From: Amborella trichopoda
Taxonomy: Eukaryota; Streptophyta; Magnoliopsida; Amborellales; Amborellaceae
NCBI RefSeq assembly: GCF_000471905.2
Contig: NW_006498435.1
Coordinates: forward strand, 4,292,990 to 4,356,989
DNA: 64,000 bases
Direction of reading: 5' to 3'
Shown: in pieces, positions 32,810-46,300 of the stretch
Layout of the letters: the number at the start of each line of letters is the position of its first letter
Position numbering within the stretch: position 1 is the stretch's first letter
The notes under the pieces: generated by a model
What the model saw: only the letters and a program-made list of their open reading frames with translations
The model's database searches: none
Told to the model about the DNA's origin: nothing
Made by a program: the position numbers and the translations under genes

Positions 32810-33365
32810 ACAGGCACAGTCGGGGCTAAACATTGCCGATTATCTTAGAAGGAAGAGAGGGAAATTCAGTTGGCGCTAGTTTAACCGATTGACAGAAGAG
32901 AAAAGAGAAAACAAGTCGACACTAGACTTCATCGACTGATAGAAAAGGAGAGAGAAAACCAGGCGGTGCTAGACTTCACCGACTGACAGAAGAGGAGAGA
33001 GCAAACCAACCGGTGCTAAGCATCATCGATTGATAGAAGAAAAGAGAGAGAAAACCAACCTGCGTTAGGCTTCACTGATTGACAAGAGAGGAGAGAGAAA
33101 ACCAGTCGGTGTTAGATTTCATCGATTGACAAGAGAGGAGAGAGAAAACCAACTAACGTTAGGCTTCACAGATTGATAGAAGACGAGAGAGAAAACTAAT
33201 CGATGTTAGGCTTCATCGATTGACAAGAGAGGAGAGCGAAAACCAACCAGCGTTGTGCTTCACCGATTAATAGGAGAGGAGAGAGAAAATCAACTAATAT
33301 TATGCCTCGCCGATTGACAAAAGAAAAGAGAGAGAAAACCAATCGGCGCTAAGCCTCACCATTTA
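32810..33365. repeat. Hairpin array inside LTR II
   Basis: About 12 units of 45-48 bp: gagagaaaaccaatcggcgc followed by taggcttcatcgattgac. It is the counterpart of 22790-23450 but more decayed, with arms such as CGATTGA drifting. Confidence 0.85.
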
Positions 33366-33369
33366 CATT

Positions 33370-33660
33370 AGAAGAGGACGGATGGAGATAAAAGTGAGAA
33401 GAAAAGAGAGAACATGATGGAGACGAGAAGGAGGACGAGAGAGATAAAGACGAGAAGAAGAGAGAGAGATAGAGATGAGAGGAGAAGAGGAGAGAGAAAG
33501 AGATAAAAACGAGAAAAAGAGAGAGAGATGAGAAGAGGAGAGGAGAGAGAAAGAGATAAAGATGAGAAGAAGAGAGAAAGGGAGGAGGAGAGAGAAAGAG
33601 ATAAAGATGAGAAGAAGAGAGAGAAAGAGAGGAGGAGAGTAGGAGAGAAAGCTACTTGCT
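33370..33660. repeat. GA-rich low-complexity tract in LTR II
   Basis: Irregular gagaagaagagagagaaagag repeats, with a short pyrimidine stretch (33677-33702) after it. Element-strand sequence is CT-rich, just upstream of array sequence and downstream of the TATA box. Similar tracts: 3770-3840, 21570-21690, 22665-22780, 23440-23620, 52850-52935. Confidence 0.85.
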
Positions 33661-35107
33661 CGAAAGGTAATGGCCCTTTTCTTCTCTCTCCTCTCTCTCT
33701 CTCCGATACGTACCCACAAACTCAAGCCAGAATGGAAATTCTATTGCATCAATCAAAAAATGAGTCGAAGGCCTTTACAATTTAGCTTTGCATGTTTATA
33801 TAGAATTGGGCCCAAACGTGGGTGGATTCCCAAAAACTACCTAGAATTGAAGATAATTACAATTTAATTGAATTTAAAAAAATTCTAAAAATGGGTGCAA
33901 AAGGATTGTTTTGCCCCTGCCTAACAATGTGTGGAATTTCATAACAGTCTCTACTGGTGCCCGAGAACTTGTGTGATCTTTTGTGGCTGACCCGAGGTCG
34001 TTTTGATGCCCATTTGATTGAAAGATTATTGTTTTCTTGTAGGGCTAGACATGGCCATCATTTTAATACTAACTTCGATCCATGAATCATGTTTTTGAGC
34101 CATGATTATAAGACATGAATCTTGGATGAATCTTGAAAACTTCAGATCGATTATATACTTGTTCCTGGATGCTTCTTCATGATTTCTTCATTGAAACACA
34201 CTGAGCATGCCATCATGATTATGTTGCAATGAACGTAGCTTAATTTCGTGTCTAGATGAAGAATTTGTCGTCTTGAGTTTTTTGCCGGAATCTTGACCTC
34301 CAGCGGTCAGAATTTACAGCAGCTTTGATGCCTTCATATGTGAAATCGAACTGCTCATCATATGAGAGGTTCGGACCAAAGATAGCCTCGGACCTCACAC
34401 ACTTAATGCAATTGGTTTCGTGCCATCAGGTAAGCGAGCGTCGTGATTTGGCTGCTCGAACGAGGCATGCTGCTGCTAAATTTTCTGCAACTTCATTCAT
34501 GGATCAGCAACTTTCTGTTAGTTTTTCTCCCTGTTCGGGCTTCATCACAGGGCGTATCACACATCGAATTGTTTGTCTTGATGAGATGAGCATGCTCACC
34601 AAATTTGAGAGCGATCTGACTTGGAACGAGTGACTTATAGGCCCCAAAATTGACTACCCGTGACTGTAAAAATAGCCACCTTTAATGGTGTTTTAATCCA
34701 TGGTGGCCACACGGGAATAGTGTGAGGCCTATCGCTTTTTAGCCTTTTACCCATAACTTCATCTTGGAGTACCCGATTAAGCTAAAACTTGACCTATAGG
34801 GATTTTTAACGTGTCGGATTCAATGGCAGTGTTCCCACAGCTGTTTAACGCACCAAAGGTATAACTTAAGTTACGAGATCCATTTCAAGGTGCTAGAGAT
34901 CGATTTCGTTGAAATTGTTTCCTTGTGTTCACTGCCATAGACATGTCTTATCATAATGAAATTTCGCAGGTGGTCTTTTGAAGTGCTGATGAAGATCTTG
35001 ACCAATTATGGGACCATTCTGAGGCTATCAGGAATTTCCACTATTTTGTAGGTTTTATTGACCTACTTCTTACCAGGGACCAAGGTGCCAAAAAATACGT
35101 TCAAACA

Positions 35108-35117
35108 ACTTTCCCCC
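35108..35117 (-). other. Polypurine tract of the LTR II element
   Basis: GGGGGAAAGT in element orientation, directly before the LTR start TGTTTGAACG. Confidence 0.7.
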
Positions 35118-35299
35118 GTCAAATGTTGTGCTTCAAGAGAAGTGAGAAGGACAATCATTTGGAAAATTTCCTTCGGCTTTTACTTGTTTTCTTCCTAGCC
35201 ACAAAACCATGTGAACGCTGAGGAGATTCACGTAATGGTGTAACTAGGCTGCTCAGATGTAAGGATGCATTGTTCACAGGTCCATCCGTCGAGACTTTA

Positions 35300-35880
35300 G
35301 GGGGAGAAGAGAATTTTTTGAAGGATCTTGTCGAAGTCCTCACCTTCGTGCAGACTGCTTGGTGATTCTGAAGTTGAGGATTTTGTGTAGACCTCGTCAG
35401 TCAGAATCAGGCCCGTCTTTCAATTGAGTGTCATGCAAAAGGGCATCATTCCCATTTGGTCTGGTTTCGTTGGTTAGCTTTAGTAGGCGTTGTTTGTTGA
35501 TACACCAAGTTTGCTTTTGACATTCATAGTACCACTGTGGGTCTAGTCTACTGAGTCCAATCGGGGGCAGGTTCTATTAGCCGATCCCGAAGGTCTGGTT
35601 AGGCGAGTTTATGTCTCTGGCAGGTTCTCCCCTTGCTTCGTCAGTTTCTTGCATTTGGAGTATTTATTTTTAGAGTATGATTGTGACCTCGTGGGAATAA
35701 TGTTCTTCCTCATGAGACTTGTCCTGCCATCTTGGCGAGTCTTCTGTCTTTCGAGTCCTTTTTGTGACTGGAAGCACACGGTCAAAATCCTTTCCTTAAA
35801 GCTCATATTTTTGGAGTCCTGATACTGTGATACCAGGGATTTTCTTCTTGTGAGTGATGGCTGAAGTCGCCTGTTGAGAC
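35300..35880. repeat. Module E, single decayed unit
   Basis: Aaggatcttgtcgaagtcct at 35320, with the stem GATTCTG (35364) and CAGAATC (35402). The rest matches the E unit weakly; array B is absent here. Confidence 0.6.
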
Positions 35881-36210
35881 AAGTGCGACATCAACTCATT
35901 TATTGGTCCCAGCATCCTTTATGGATTTTCACTTGAACTTGGGAAGCGGTGTCGTAGAGAAGATTTTTACCAACTTCTTTTTATTTTGCAGCTCTTTTAC
36001 TCAAAACCTTTCGGCTATGTCCACCCTTTTCATCCATTTTTACTCACGATGCCCTTTCGGGTTTCCACCGTGCTTGATTTTTTTATTCACAGACCTCTTT
36101 TACTCCTGGTTTCATGATCATGCCCATCTGTCATTTTAACTCAGAGCGTTCATTTGTTTAAGGTATACACCATGCCCATTATTATTTTTTCATTGTTTTT
36201 TGTGAAGGGG
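35880..36210. repeat. Block K, third copy
   Basis: Matches 6946-7310 (tttcacttgaac, tgtccacccttttcatccat, ggtatacaccatgcc). Confidence 0.7.
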
Positions 36211-37200
36211 TGTTTAAGGTCAAGCCTTCGGGACCGGTGCAAAACAGTTTAACGTCATGCGGCCTAGACGTGCACTATGGTTTAAGGTCATATAGATGGA
36301 CCGTGGTGGTGATGGATGGCAGTCTGTGAAGGCCATGGAGTGAGTATGGTGGTGGTTTGACTCACTTGGGGAAATGAAATTAGGCTACCTATGAGAGATG
36401 GTTGATGTACGAAATGTGAGTGGATGAGGGTGACCCACTAACTTATAGCGACTATGGGTGGCGGGATGGTTCGCTTTTTTGTGAGCATGGGTAAGACTCA
36501 CTAGGGAATGAGGGATGGTGATAAAGTGAATGAACTCATTGGGTAGGTAATGAAGGTGGCACGTGCACACTAACAGGTAGGTTAGGGAAGGCGTGCTTGA
36601 AAATGCACGTAAAGGCATGTGCGCATATGTGTGAGCAAGTTTATGGTCATACCTCCTTGACTTGTTCAAAGAAGTTTATCGTCATATAGCCAGAATGTGT
36701 ATTATGGTTTAAGGTCATACAGCTAGACCATGGTTATGTAGTTTAAAGTCATACAAATAGGACTGTGCAGTTTAAGGTCATGCAACTAGACCTCCGCTGC
36801 AGTTTAAGGTCATATAGTTCAGACCATGGTGCAGAGCCTTTTAACGTCATGCGGCTAGAACGTGTACTATGGTTTAAGGTCATACATCTGGACCATGGTT
36901 ATGTAGTTTAAATTCATTCAACTAGGACCATGCAGTTTAAGGTTCTGTAACTAGACCTCCGCTACAGTTTAAGGTCATATAGTTTGGACAATGGCTATGC
37001 AGTTTAGGGTTGTGCAGCACGGACCGTGTAGTTTAAGGTCATGCAACTAGACCTCCATTACAGCTTAAGGTCATATAGTTTGGACCATGTAGTTTGGACC
37101 ATGTAGTTTAGGGTTGTGCATCTAGACCATCGCTACAGTTTGAGGTCATATAGACCATGCAATTTAGGATTGTGCACCTAGACCACTGTGTGGGTTATCA
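36210..37200. repeat. Array C, third copy
   Basis: 31-35 bp units with cagtttaaggtcatatagtt and the GGTC...GACC dyad, as at 7310. Confidence 0.85.
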
Positions 37201-37700
37201 TGTAGGTGAAACTTCATGGGGAATAGATCAGTGGATGGCAATCCAACTCCTTGGGGATAAAATCGTTTAGACCATTCACAAACTAAGGGCTCAGATGGAA
37301 ATGGCATCCTGATGAAGGATGGCCAACAAAAAAAGACTTTCAATAAGGCTTAGTGGGGAGTAAGCATACTCTCTAAGGTGAAAGATGGCTTGGTGTGAAA
37401 GACCCATCGAAAATCGAAGAGGTAAGAATGACCCCAACTTCACTAGGGACAATCAGTTGCAGTATGGGTGTGATTCCTATGGGGATAAGGGATGCTCCTA
37501 ACTCCATTAGGGATGATAAGCCACAGTTTGGGTGGAATAGTCTTGGTGCAACATCACTGGCGATGACACGTCATGGCTTGGGTGCAACAGCTTGGGTGCA
37601 ATATCACTAAGGATGACAGGTCACAGCTTGGGTGCAACCCCACTAAGGATTGTGGTAGGACACATAAGACTTCAGCTTGGAGTAGGTGACAATAGGCTGC
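37200..37700. repeat. Spacer J and short repeats
   Basis: 37200-37460 matches spacer J. Then several ~45-50 bp units with tcactaaggatgacaggtca followed by cagcttgggtgcaa (37430-37660). Confidence 0.6.
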
Positions 37701-38115
37701 TGAAAATATGGTCAGTGCCAAGTGTAGCACTAGTGGTTTCTTGCCAGTATTCAACCGACGCTGACTTCTCAAAACCGCAACTGGCGCTGGGTTGTTAAAG
37801 ACTCAACTGGAGCTGTGAATGATCCGTGAAATTATTTGAAGACAACCGGCGCTAAGTTAACCTGTGCTAGGGTCATTTTGGAGACACACCCATCACAAAA
37901 TCAATCGGCACTAGGGTTGTTTGGGAACACACCCAGTGCTAAGTCAACCAGCGTTAGGATTGTTTTAAAACACACCCGATGCTAAGTCAACCGAAGCTAA
38001 GGTTGTTTTGAAATTCACCCGACGCTACGTCAACTGGTGCTAGGGATGTTTTGAAATTCACTTTGCTCTACATCAACTAGATCTAGGGTTGTTTTGAAAT
38101 TCACCCGATGCTGGG
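37700..38115. repeat. Array H1 (about 50-bp units)
   Basis: Seven or eight units of cacccgatgctaagtcaacc followed by ggcgctagggttgttttgaaatt. It occupies the place that array D has in the other elements. Confidence 0.8.
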
Positions 38116-38239
38116 GATGGATCGATGAGAGTTACTCGGGCCTCGAGTCAAAGCTCGACCCGGCTCATCGTCGCTTGGCTTCCCTTAGACTCGGCTGGAA
38201 TTTCCTTGTTTGTGAGAAGACTTGGAGGGTAGTGTGGTC

Positions 38240-38249
38240 TATATAAGGG
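38240..38249 (+). promoter_or_regulatory. TATA box for PMD copy 2
   Basis: Tatataaggg on the plus strand, about 1.1 kb before the PMD ATG, in the same relative place as tataaaagg at 9644. Confidence 0.55.
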
Positions 38250-39363
38250 GGTAAAATCTCATTTTTGCTCACCTTTCACCAAGGGTTAAAAAAAACTTAA
38301 GCTAAAATTTTCATAACGGTGGTGAGAGGGTGCTTGGTTGAAGTTCAGGTAAACAATGGGACTCCGGCAAAGATTTTGCAAGGGAGGTTCTCGGCCAACA
38401 GTGGGATTCCGGCAAAGGTTTCACAGGGAAGGTTCTCGACAAAGAGTGGGATTTCGACAGAGGTTTTTGCAGCGAAGCCCCTTCGTCGTGCAGACTTTGC
38501 CAAGAATTTGGCAAAGTTTCAAGGAACTTCGGGGAGTTTTTTGAGAAATAGAAGAGGTTCCAGCTGTAGCAGTTTTCATTATAAGAGGCAGGAAGTGAAA
38601 CGTGAGCATTTTCGTGCATCTTAAGAGTTTTTTGGGGATTTTTAAAAAATTTTCCCGAGGATTGTGGTAACTTTTCGATGTTGTTAGTGGTTTTTGCAGA
38701 GGTTCCCGGGGACTAAGGGGAAGTTTGCAAAAGTTTTCAGTGAGGTTCTGGTGTTGTCCAGGTGAAAAATGCAAACGGGAAAGTTTTTCAATAGGTTTTC
38801 CAGCCGTGTAGGAGAAGTTTCAACGGGAGACAAATGGTCACAGGAGTTGGACCATCATGGAAGGTGTACGATTGCAGGAGGTTAACGGTTACCTCCTTCG
38901 TGTGTCAAGCGGAGCAAAAAGATGTGGTGACGGTTATCAGTCGCTCGTGTGTGGGGCGGTGCTGAAGCACGTGGACACAGTTGTCAGTTGGCCCAGCTGA
39001 GTTCGAGGTGTCACGGCTAAGATTCGTGGAACGTGTGAGGGATTCGATCACAGCATTGGATATTGGTAGTCTCAACCGGCGCTGAGTGTTGACAGACTCA
39101 ACCAGCATTAATCATTGGCACACAACCGGTGCTGAGTATTAGACAAGCTCAATCGGCGCTAATCGTTGGCACACAACTGGTGCTGGGCATTTGACAAGCT
39201 CAACCGGTGCGCGGCATTTGAAAGAATCAACAGGTGCTAGCTATGGGTACACAACTGGCGTTGGGCATTGGAAAATATAACCAGTGCTAAGTGTTAGTAA
39301 ACTCAGCCGGTGCTGATCAAGTGTCTTAGCAACATTTGGGAGTAAACCACCAAGCCCTTTATA
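38250..39363 (+). other. Leader of PMD copy 2 with array H2
   Basis: Non-coding leader. 38360-38480 has three ~55-bp repeats of tgggatt(t)cggcaaaggtttt type. 39050-39325 is array H2, with units such as caaccggcgctgagtgttga, matching 1-160. Confidence 0.55.
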
Positions 39364-41375
39364 ATGGCTGGTTCTTCTTACTAAATTCCCAATGTGAAGA
39401 AGCTTTCAAGGGAGGGAGAGATTGGCGTCTGTGATATTACAAGCGATGTTTTATCAAGGGGTGAGCCTATTTGGCTGACCAAGCTAATATGCGAACCAGA
39501 GTGGCCTCTCAGCGTCACCTTCATTACTGACCCCATTTGTTTTGAAGTGCGCAAGGGCAACGATGGGAACATCAGTACTGAAGAAGGGATGGAGCTTCTT
39601 CATTGCATGCATAGGAACATAGCTTCCAGGGAGAACTTGCCTACCTTAGGGAAGTGGATGGTACAGGCAAAGGGACTACCAATGTGGTCAAGAAAAGGCG
39701 TCAGGATTCAAGGGGAGCATCAATACCTGAAGGGATACACTACAGAAGCACTCTTGAACGTGCTTCACTATTGGCAGCAATCCAGTGTTCGGGTAGCTAC
39801 TATGATTGTTGCTCCAATACAGTAAAAGTATTGCTAAAGACATGGAGCCATGTTAGTAATACTTGGCTTCTTGGGCATGGGGAAGCAAGAATCTCCTTAC
39901 TAGATCTTAATTTTATTGGAGGTCTCCCGATGATTGGGGCTATGTATGATGAGTTTGTGCCCCCGAACTCAGTCATCTTCAGTGGTGTTAACTTGGGGGA
40001 TGAGGAGCCACCTGCTAGCCTTCAAAAGATCTTTGAGGTCTACCAATCGATTGCAGGCTGGTCTAGCAATGGCAAGGTCAATTTTATGGAGTGGATAAAA
40101 TTCTTTTGTGGGGATTATTTTGAAGGTGGTTAGGATACTTCAAAAGGGAAAGGGAATGCAATTGCGAAGGAGATGCCTCCCGTATATCAACTTGAGACTG
40201 GGGATGACCGTGTCTTCTTGACCACATATTTGGCCTTATTTTTGTGCAAATTCGTGCTTCCTGGCTGAGGAGATGACATTCGTCAAGGCGTATTGTATGT
40301 GGCCTATGACATGGCCCAAGGACATGAGTATGCCCTTGCTTAAGCGGTATTGTGCAACATATACCATGGCTTAGGGGCCATCTCCCGTGGAAAGGCCTAA
40401 AGGGTAAAAGAGGGAGGGAGTGGCATTATTGGAGGAGAGCCTTTTCCTGGGGATTTTAAAACTCCATTCCCCATGCATTACGTGTATGGGTGGATAGGGG
40501 CCTATTTCCTTGACACATATGTCAGGCATCAGTTCTCGGGAGATAAACGGTGGCCCTTCTTTATGAGGATTGCCAACCAGAGGGCCATCTTCCATACTCC
40601 AGGGGAGGCTCGAGGTCTCTTTGAGAAAGATTCTTTGAACATGAGGCGGGTCCCCTTTCCTGTAGAAAGCATCACCGACCGTGCTTTTATTGATGAGCTG
40701 GGGAAGGAGCTAGACGGTGCTCCAAAAATGATTAGGGAACTCATGTTCATCATGAGCATCAGAGGGGGATTCTTACCTTATCAGACTCTGCAAAGTGCTA
40801 GGTTAGAGGGGTATTTCCCTCACTTCTTCGCCCGTCTACATGGGCTTGATCGAGGCTGCCCCTTCTCAGTGTTTTTCGAAAAGCACCGGAGTAAGGTGAA
40901 CAAGGAGAAGATGAAAGACTTTGGAAATTTCCATGAGTGCTGGCTGCCAGAGCATATACAGACTCCTTGGTTTGTGTGTCTAGAGATGACATAAATCAGT
41001 AAATATGTAAGGTTTGGATGACCAAGGCCTATGTGAACTGGTGGAGAATCACCAGTAAGGGATATTGGGATCAAAATCACCTCTGGAAAGGGGCGAACGA
41101 TAACTGGTGCTAGGATACCAGGCAAGGAGACTGGCGGATGCCCCAGCTCCTGATGCGGTATTTGTCTTAGATTATCCGTCCAACTAGCGGGCTTTAGGGC
41201 TTTCATGTGAGATAGCAGCTAATGAGGCCTCGCCAGAATTCCTTGCAATGAAGATGAGGACTGTGAGTGTCTTTGACAATCTTAGTTCCATCTTTGAAAG
41301 GGATGAGGGGCGATGAGTCCCTGGTTATGAGAATCGTCCCCCACAGGACTTGAATGCCCTCATTGGGAGTGGTCC

Positions 41376-41383
41376 CCAAAGTA
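41376..41383. repeat. Target-site duplication, left of hAT
   Basis: Ccaaagta; the right copy at 46666-46673 is ccacagta, 7 of 8 identical. Eight bases is the hAT norm. Confidence 0.85.
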
Positions 41384-42543
41384 CAGTGTTCGAAGAACCA
41401 GCCTGTCGGAACCGGAACCTGGTGGTTCGCTCGCTACCAGTGGGGGTGGCGATTCCGGTTAGGTTCAGTTTTAGTGTACTAGCAAAAAAACACATCATCC
41501 TAAAAAAAAATAGGGTAAAAATCCGGCCGGTTTGGCCTCGAACTGGCGACTTTTTGACAAAACCGGCTGGTTTTGTAAAAATCGGTCCGATTTGGCGTTA
41601 TATCGGGAGAAATAACAAAATAATGGTGCCACAGAAAATAACAGCCATTATTTGTAGCCGTGCCCCTTATTTGCGCAGAACCCATGATTCACCATTTTTT
41701 GCAGCTATTTTATGTTTTTTCCTAAGTTTTTTTGTTTTTTTTTACTCAATTATTGTATTATACCTTCAAATCTTCTATAAATCCATCAATATTGAATTAA
41801 AAACTCCAAGATTAGATCAATTTTGGCGAATTTTTGGTGCATTTTTTGGTGTTTTTTAGTTTTTAATGAAAAATCTGGCATTCATTTGACTTTAGCATGG
41901 TTTTTCAGTTTTTTTCGATAAAAAGTTGTGGATTTTAATGATCACAGAGATACCTATATTTCAAGACTTCTGATTTCAGTGAAATGGAGAGATTTGGGGT
42001 TCGATTTTGAGATTGAAGCAGACAAGGTAAGCTCAAACCCAATTTTTTTTATTTTTTTTCTTAATTTTGCAGCTTTTTAGGATTTTTCAAACAATATTTG
42101 GCTAATATTATTTATTGCAAAAAATAAAAGAACTCTTTTTGAACAAAAAGAAAAAATTTGGAGCTCGATTTTAGGAATTTAGTGTTTTTTTATTTTTAAT
42201 GTTATATAATATATATATTTATAAAAATATGTTTTTTATGATGAATATGAAAATATTTATATACACAATATTTGTGTGAGATTATTGATTGCCTAAAATA
42301 AATGAACAAATTTTAGAACAAAAACAAAAATTTGGAGGTCAATTTTGGGGATTTCAGGGATTTTCAAGACTTTAGGGTTTATTGAACCACCTGTTGGCTA
42401 TACTTCATTATGCAATTTTGTCTTAAAGCCTTAAGATTTTATATCTGTATGTATGTAGCAATTAAGATTTTATATCTTTATGTATGCAGCAATGTTATAA
42501 AAAAGGGATATAATTAGTTGTTCAACTTTAATTGTGTTTAAAG

Positions 42544-43148
42544 NNNNNNNNNNNNNNNNNNNNNNNNNNNNNNNNNNNNNNNNNNNNNNNNNNNNNNNNN
42601 NNNNNNNNNNNNNNNNNNNNNNNNNNNNNNNNNNNNNNNNNNNNNNNNNNNNNNNNNNNNNNNNNNNNNNNNNNNNNNNNNNNNNNNNNNNNNNNNNNNN
42701 NNNNNNNNNNNNNNNNNNNNNNNNNNNNNNNNNNNNNNNNNNNNNNNNNNNNNNNNNNNNNNNNNNNNNNNNNNNNNNNNNNNNNNNNNNNNNNNNNNNN
42801 NNNNNNNNNNNNNNNNNNNNNNNNNNNNNNNNNNNNNNNNNNNNNNNNNNNNNNNNNNNNNNNNNNNNNNNNNNNNNNNNNNNNNNNNNNNNNNNNNNNN
42901 NNNNNNNNNNNNNNNNNNNNNNNNNNNNNNNNNNNNNNNNNNNNNNNNNNNNNNNNNNNNNNNNNNNNNNNNNNNNNNNNNNNNNNNNNNNNNNNNNNNN
43001 NNNNNNNNNNNNNNNNNNNNNNNNNNNNNNNNNNNNNNNNNNNNNNNNNNNNNNNNNNNNNNNNNNNNNNNNNNNNNNNNNNNNNNNNNNNNNNNNNNNN
43101 NNNNNNNNNNNNNNNNNNNNNNNNNNNNNNNNNNNNNNNNNNNNNNNN
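42544..43148. other. Assembly gap (605 N)
   Basis: A run of N, inside the hAT element upstream of the recognised transposase. A BED zinc finger or first exon could be hidden here. ORFs reported across it are artefacts. Confidence 1.
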
Positions 43149-43375
43149 CATACAGAATTAATCTATTGTACTAGCTTGTAGAACTCCTTGAAGCAATGCA
43201 TGCTTTATACTTTAAACTTATATCAAGGAGTGTATTAAATTCCACTTTTGGAAAGTGGATGTATTTTTCCCTTCTGATGCACCCATTTAGAACCTTTTGA
43301 GCAAGACTTTTTACCTTGAATATATATTCATGGCAAGGGTCACTATCACATGAAATGTAAACTGCTCATCAGGAA

Positions 43376-46300
43376 TTGAGGTATCTTTATATGGATTACT
43401 TCTTATTTAATAGGTTGTTGCTCTTATGCAATTTCATGGTGTACCATGTAGAGGAGATAGGAAGGGGGTACGAAAGTCCATTAGATGAGAAAGATGATCA
43501 AGAGGCAGAATTTGAGGCGCAAATGGAACGAGCTAGGATTGCCAGTATTCAAGAGCTTAATTATAGACAAAAGGAAATTCAAGAGATGTATGGGAGAAGG
43601 GATGGTGCATCCAGAAGCTATCAACCTCAAGAACATGTAGTACTGGGTAGGCGAGGATGTCGTCTTTCATTGCTTAAATCCACATCTAGTAGATTGAGGC
43701 ATAATTTCTCTAGTCGCCCATCCTCTTATAGTCGGTCATCTACTACTCAACGACAAGAACCCATAGATGTGCCATCAATGACCTGCGAACCCTCTGGACT
43801 TGATCCCCACAAGTCACAATATCATAAAAAAAAATTAAAATTTCTGTCAACAGGTGTATTAATAGAAAAAGCGAGAATGATGATTAGCATGTTCTAGTAT
43901 GCTAATGCACTGCCATTTAATTTTGCAACTTAGACTTCTACCCACAAATGGTAGTTTCTATAGCTGAGGCAGGGCCAGGTGTTAGAGGACCAACTACGAA
44001 GGAGCTTGCAGGACCATGTTTAGAAGCTGTTGTTCATGATGTTGAGAAGCATATTGCATAGTTCAAGGTCTGTTGGCCAGGTACAGGAGTGACCATCATG
44101 ACTGATGGTTGGAAGGACAAGTCCCATAAGTATCCTGTCAATTTTTTAATAGGTTGCCCTAGGGGCATTGTTTACCACTCTAGCATTGATTTATCAAGAA
44201 AGAGACATACTAGAAGACTGATATGTGCACACCTAGACGAAATAGTAGATGAGGATGGGCCTGAATATGTGGTCCAAGTAGTGACTGATAATACTGTGAA
44301 TTATAGAAAAGCAAGCTTGTTGTTAATGGAGAGAAGACCCAATCTTTATTAGACTCCTTGTGCTGCCCATGGTATTAATTTGATGCTCAAGAAAATAGGG
44401 AAGCTGAAGAGGATTAAATATTATATTTTGAAGAGAAAGTTGATTACAAGGTTTATATACAATGATACGTATCTCCATGCTTTGATGAAGAAGCATGGCA
44501 TGCGAGAGATTGTCAGGGAGTCCACTACTAGATTAGCTTACGATACAATTGATATTGGTCAACAAGGTAGGATTGAGGTCAATGATACGCTCTAATGAAT
44601 GACAGATTGATAAAGCAGCAATGAGTCAACTTGGAAGGCAGGTTGAAACCCCCCTTCTCGATCGGAGGTTCTGGGCTCGATGTAACCATGTTGTTTTTGT
44701 AACTGAACCTTTAGTACAAGTGTTGAGGTTAAGTGACTCTGATGATAAACCCATAATGGGGTTCCTGTTCGATGCAATGAGATGTGCAAAGGAGCTATAT
44801 TTGATAATAACATATGGAATGAAGAGATATTGGAGATTGTTGATCGTAGGAGGAGAGACCAACTGCACCAGGATATTCATGCAGCAGGTAATTTATGATT
44901 CACTGTCACAATTCGTGACCCTTTTTAAACTCCGAGAAAAGTTACCGTAATTAATAATATAACAAACCATGTGTAGGGTTCTTTCTTAATCCACAAAATT
45001 TGTACTTCAATGCTACTTTAGATGATGCAGATATCATGGAGTGGTAAGACACTGCATCTACAGGCTTGAACCTGATCTTGAAACTCAGATGGAATGTATG
45101 CAAAAGGTAAACCTTAATCAAAACGTGTATGTAATAAAATTTCAATTTACAATAATGAATTGTATTTCTATGTAGTACTAATTTCTTATATATGCATCTT
45201 GTTATTTCTAGCTTATCATGTACATGGAAAAAAATGGGGAATTTGCATACAACAATGCCAAACAAGCAGCTGCAAAATTTCACCAAGGTTAGTTTTAACT
45301 TAAAACTTGCAATAGTTTAGTACACTACTATTTGTGGTTTTTTTTAAATCAATTTATTTTATATTATTAAGTATTTCTATGTTTGCCTGTGTCAGCATAA
45401 TGGTGGACGATACACGGAATTCGAACAAAGCAATTGTGAAAGATTGTCGTTAGAATTTTGAGTCAAACATGTGCTGCTTCTGGTTGTGAGAGAAACTGTA
45501 GTACATTTCAGTGGATACACGCCCCGAGGCAGAATAGGTTAAAGACACAGACGCTGCACAATTTGGTGTATGCTCATTATAATTTGAAATTGAGAGATAA
45601 ACATATAAGGAGTACCCCCACAGACTACACGTCGATCAACCTTGATTACATCTTCTGGAGGGACCTCGCCGATGAGTGAGTTTCACTAAGGACCCCACTA
45701 CTAGACCAAGATTTTCTTAGTGGGGCAGTTGCCGTTATGGATGATAATGTGAATCTTGCAGCATCCAATGAAGGAGACATGGCAATGGACATGGATGACA
45801 ATTATACATAGGATGAAGATGAGGCACAGGATGATGAAACAGATGGGACAATGGAAAACAATTGGTAAGAACCAGTCATCCAGGAATGTGAAGGGGCACA
45901 ACATGATGCGGTGCCTGATGAACAAGAAGATTTAATAAGATTGGCTCGGGAGGAAGTCTAGGCATCGAGGCATAGGAGTTACTCAACAAGGGAGAGATGA
46001 AGCAGTAGCCATCACCATAACCTGGTTATTCATGATGATGACAATATTGAAGATGATGAGGGCCATAACACAAAACAGGTTGGGGGTAACACAGAACAGG
46101 GTGAGGGTAACACAGAACAGGGTGGGGGTAACACAGAACAGGGAGAGCATGAAGGCTGGACAAGTCTAGAAGACTTTAGCCAAGGGGGTACCACAAGAAA
46201 TATTCTTGACTGACAAGGGGGCACAACTGCGGCATTACAGACTCCACCAAGCCTTACTCAGATTTTTCGCCCCGTAAATCCTGATAGTGAAACACAATAA
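43376..46300 (+). pseudogene. hAT transposase, degenerate, with introns
   Basis: In order: an N-terminal charged region (43450-43800); YANALPFN (about 43890) preceded by TAG where Trp is usual; a DUF659-type part with TIMTDGWKDKSHKYPVNFL and YVVQVVTDN (44089-44340); LY-TPCAAHGINLML with TAG for Trp at about 44350; FWARCNHVVFVTEPLV-VLRL (44680); and the C-terminal dimerisation domain with ILSQTCAASGCERNCSTF and LVYAHYNLKLR (45450-45600). Three gt...ag introns join the frame well: 44888-44976, 45107-45211 and 45288-45395. A long acidic tail with 7-residue repeats follows. Multiple stops and at least one frameshift (about 43930) make it inactive. The family role would be cut-and-paste transposition in the nucleus. 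Confidence 0.85.
46068..46151 (+). repeat. 21-bp coding minisatellite in the hAT tail
   Basis: Four in-frame units encode NTEQGEG/NTEQGGG. The period is a multiple of three, as expected if it spread while the frame was still under selection. Confidence 0.8.

Larger units (their letters stand above)
32019..35107 (-). mobile_element. 3' LTR, subfamily II (3.09 kb)
   Basis: Opens tggttaagtgcc and closes ttcaaaca on the plus strand, giving TGTTTGAACG...CTTAACCA in element orientation. It is followed by actttcccccg, the complement of a polypurine tract. It shares its first ~300 bp and last ~950 bp with subfamilies I and III, but the middle is a hairpin array (32810-33365) and a GA-rich tract (33370-33660). 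TATA: tatatag at 33797-33803. Confidence 0.85.

Noticed and set aside
33363..33785. Serine/leucine- and Glu/Arg-rich ORFs at 33.4-33.8 kb
   Set aside because: These are translations of the GA-rich low-complexity tract.
32019..35107. LTR II as a solo LTR
   Set aside because: A polypurine tract and 3' modules follow directly, as expected of a 3' LTR still joined to its element; no target duplication was seen around it.
42528..43181. Three ORFs across 42.5-43.2 kb
   Set aside because: They consist of undefined bases of the assembly gap.
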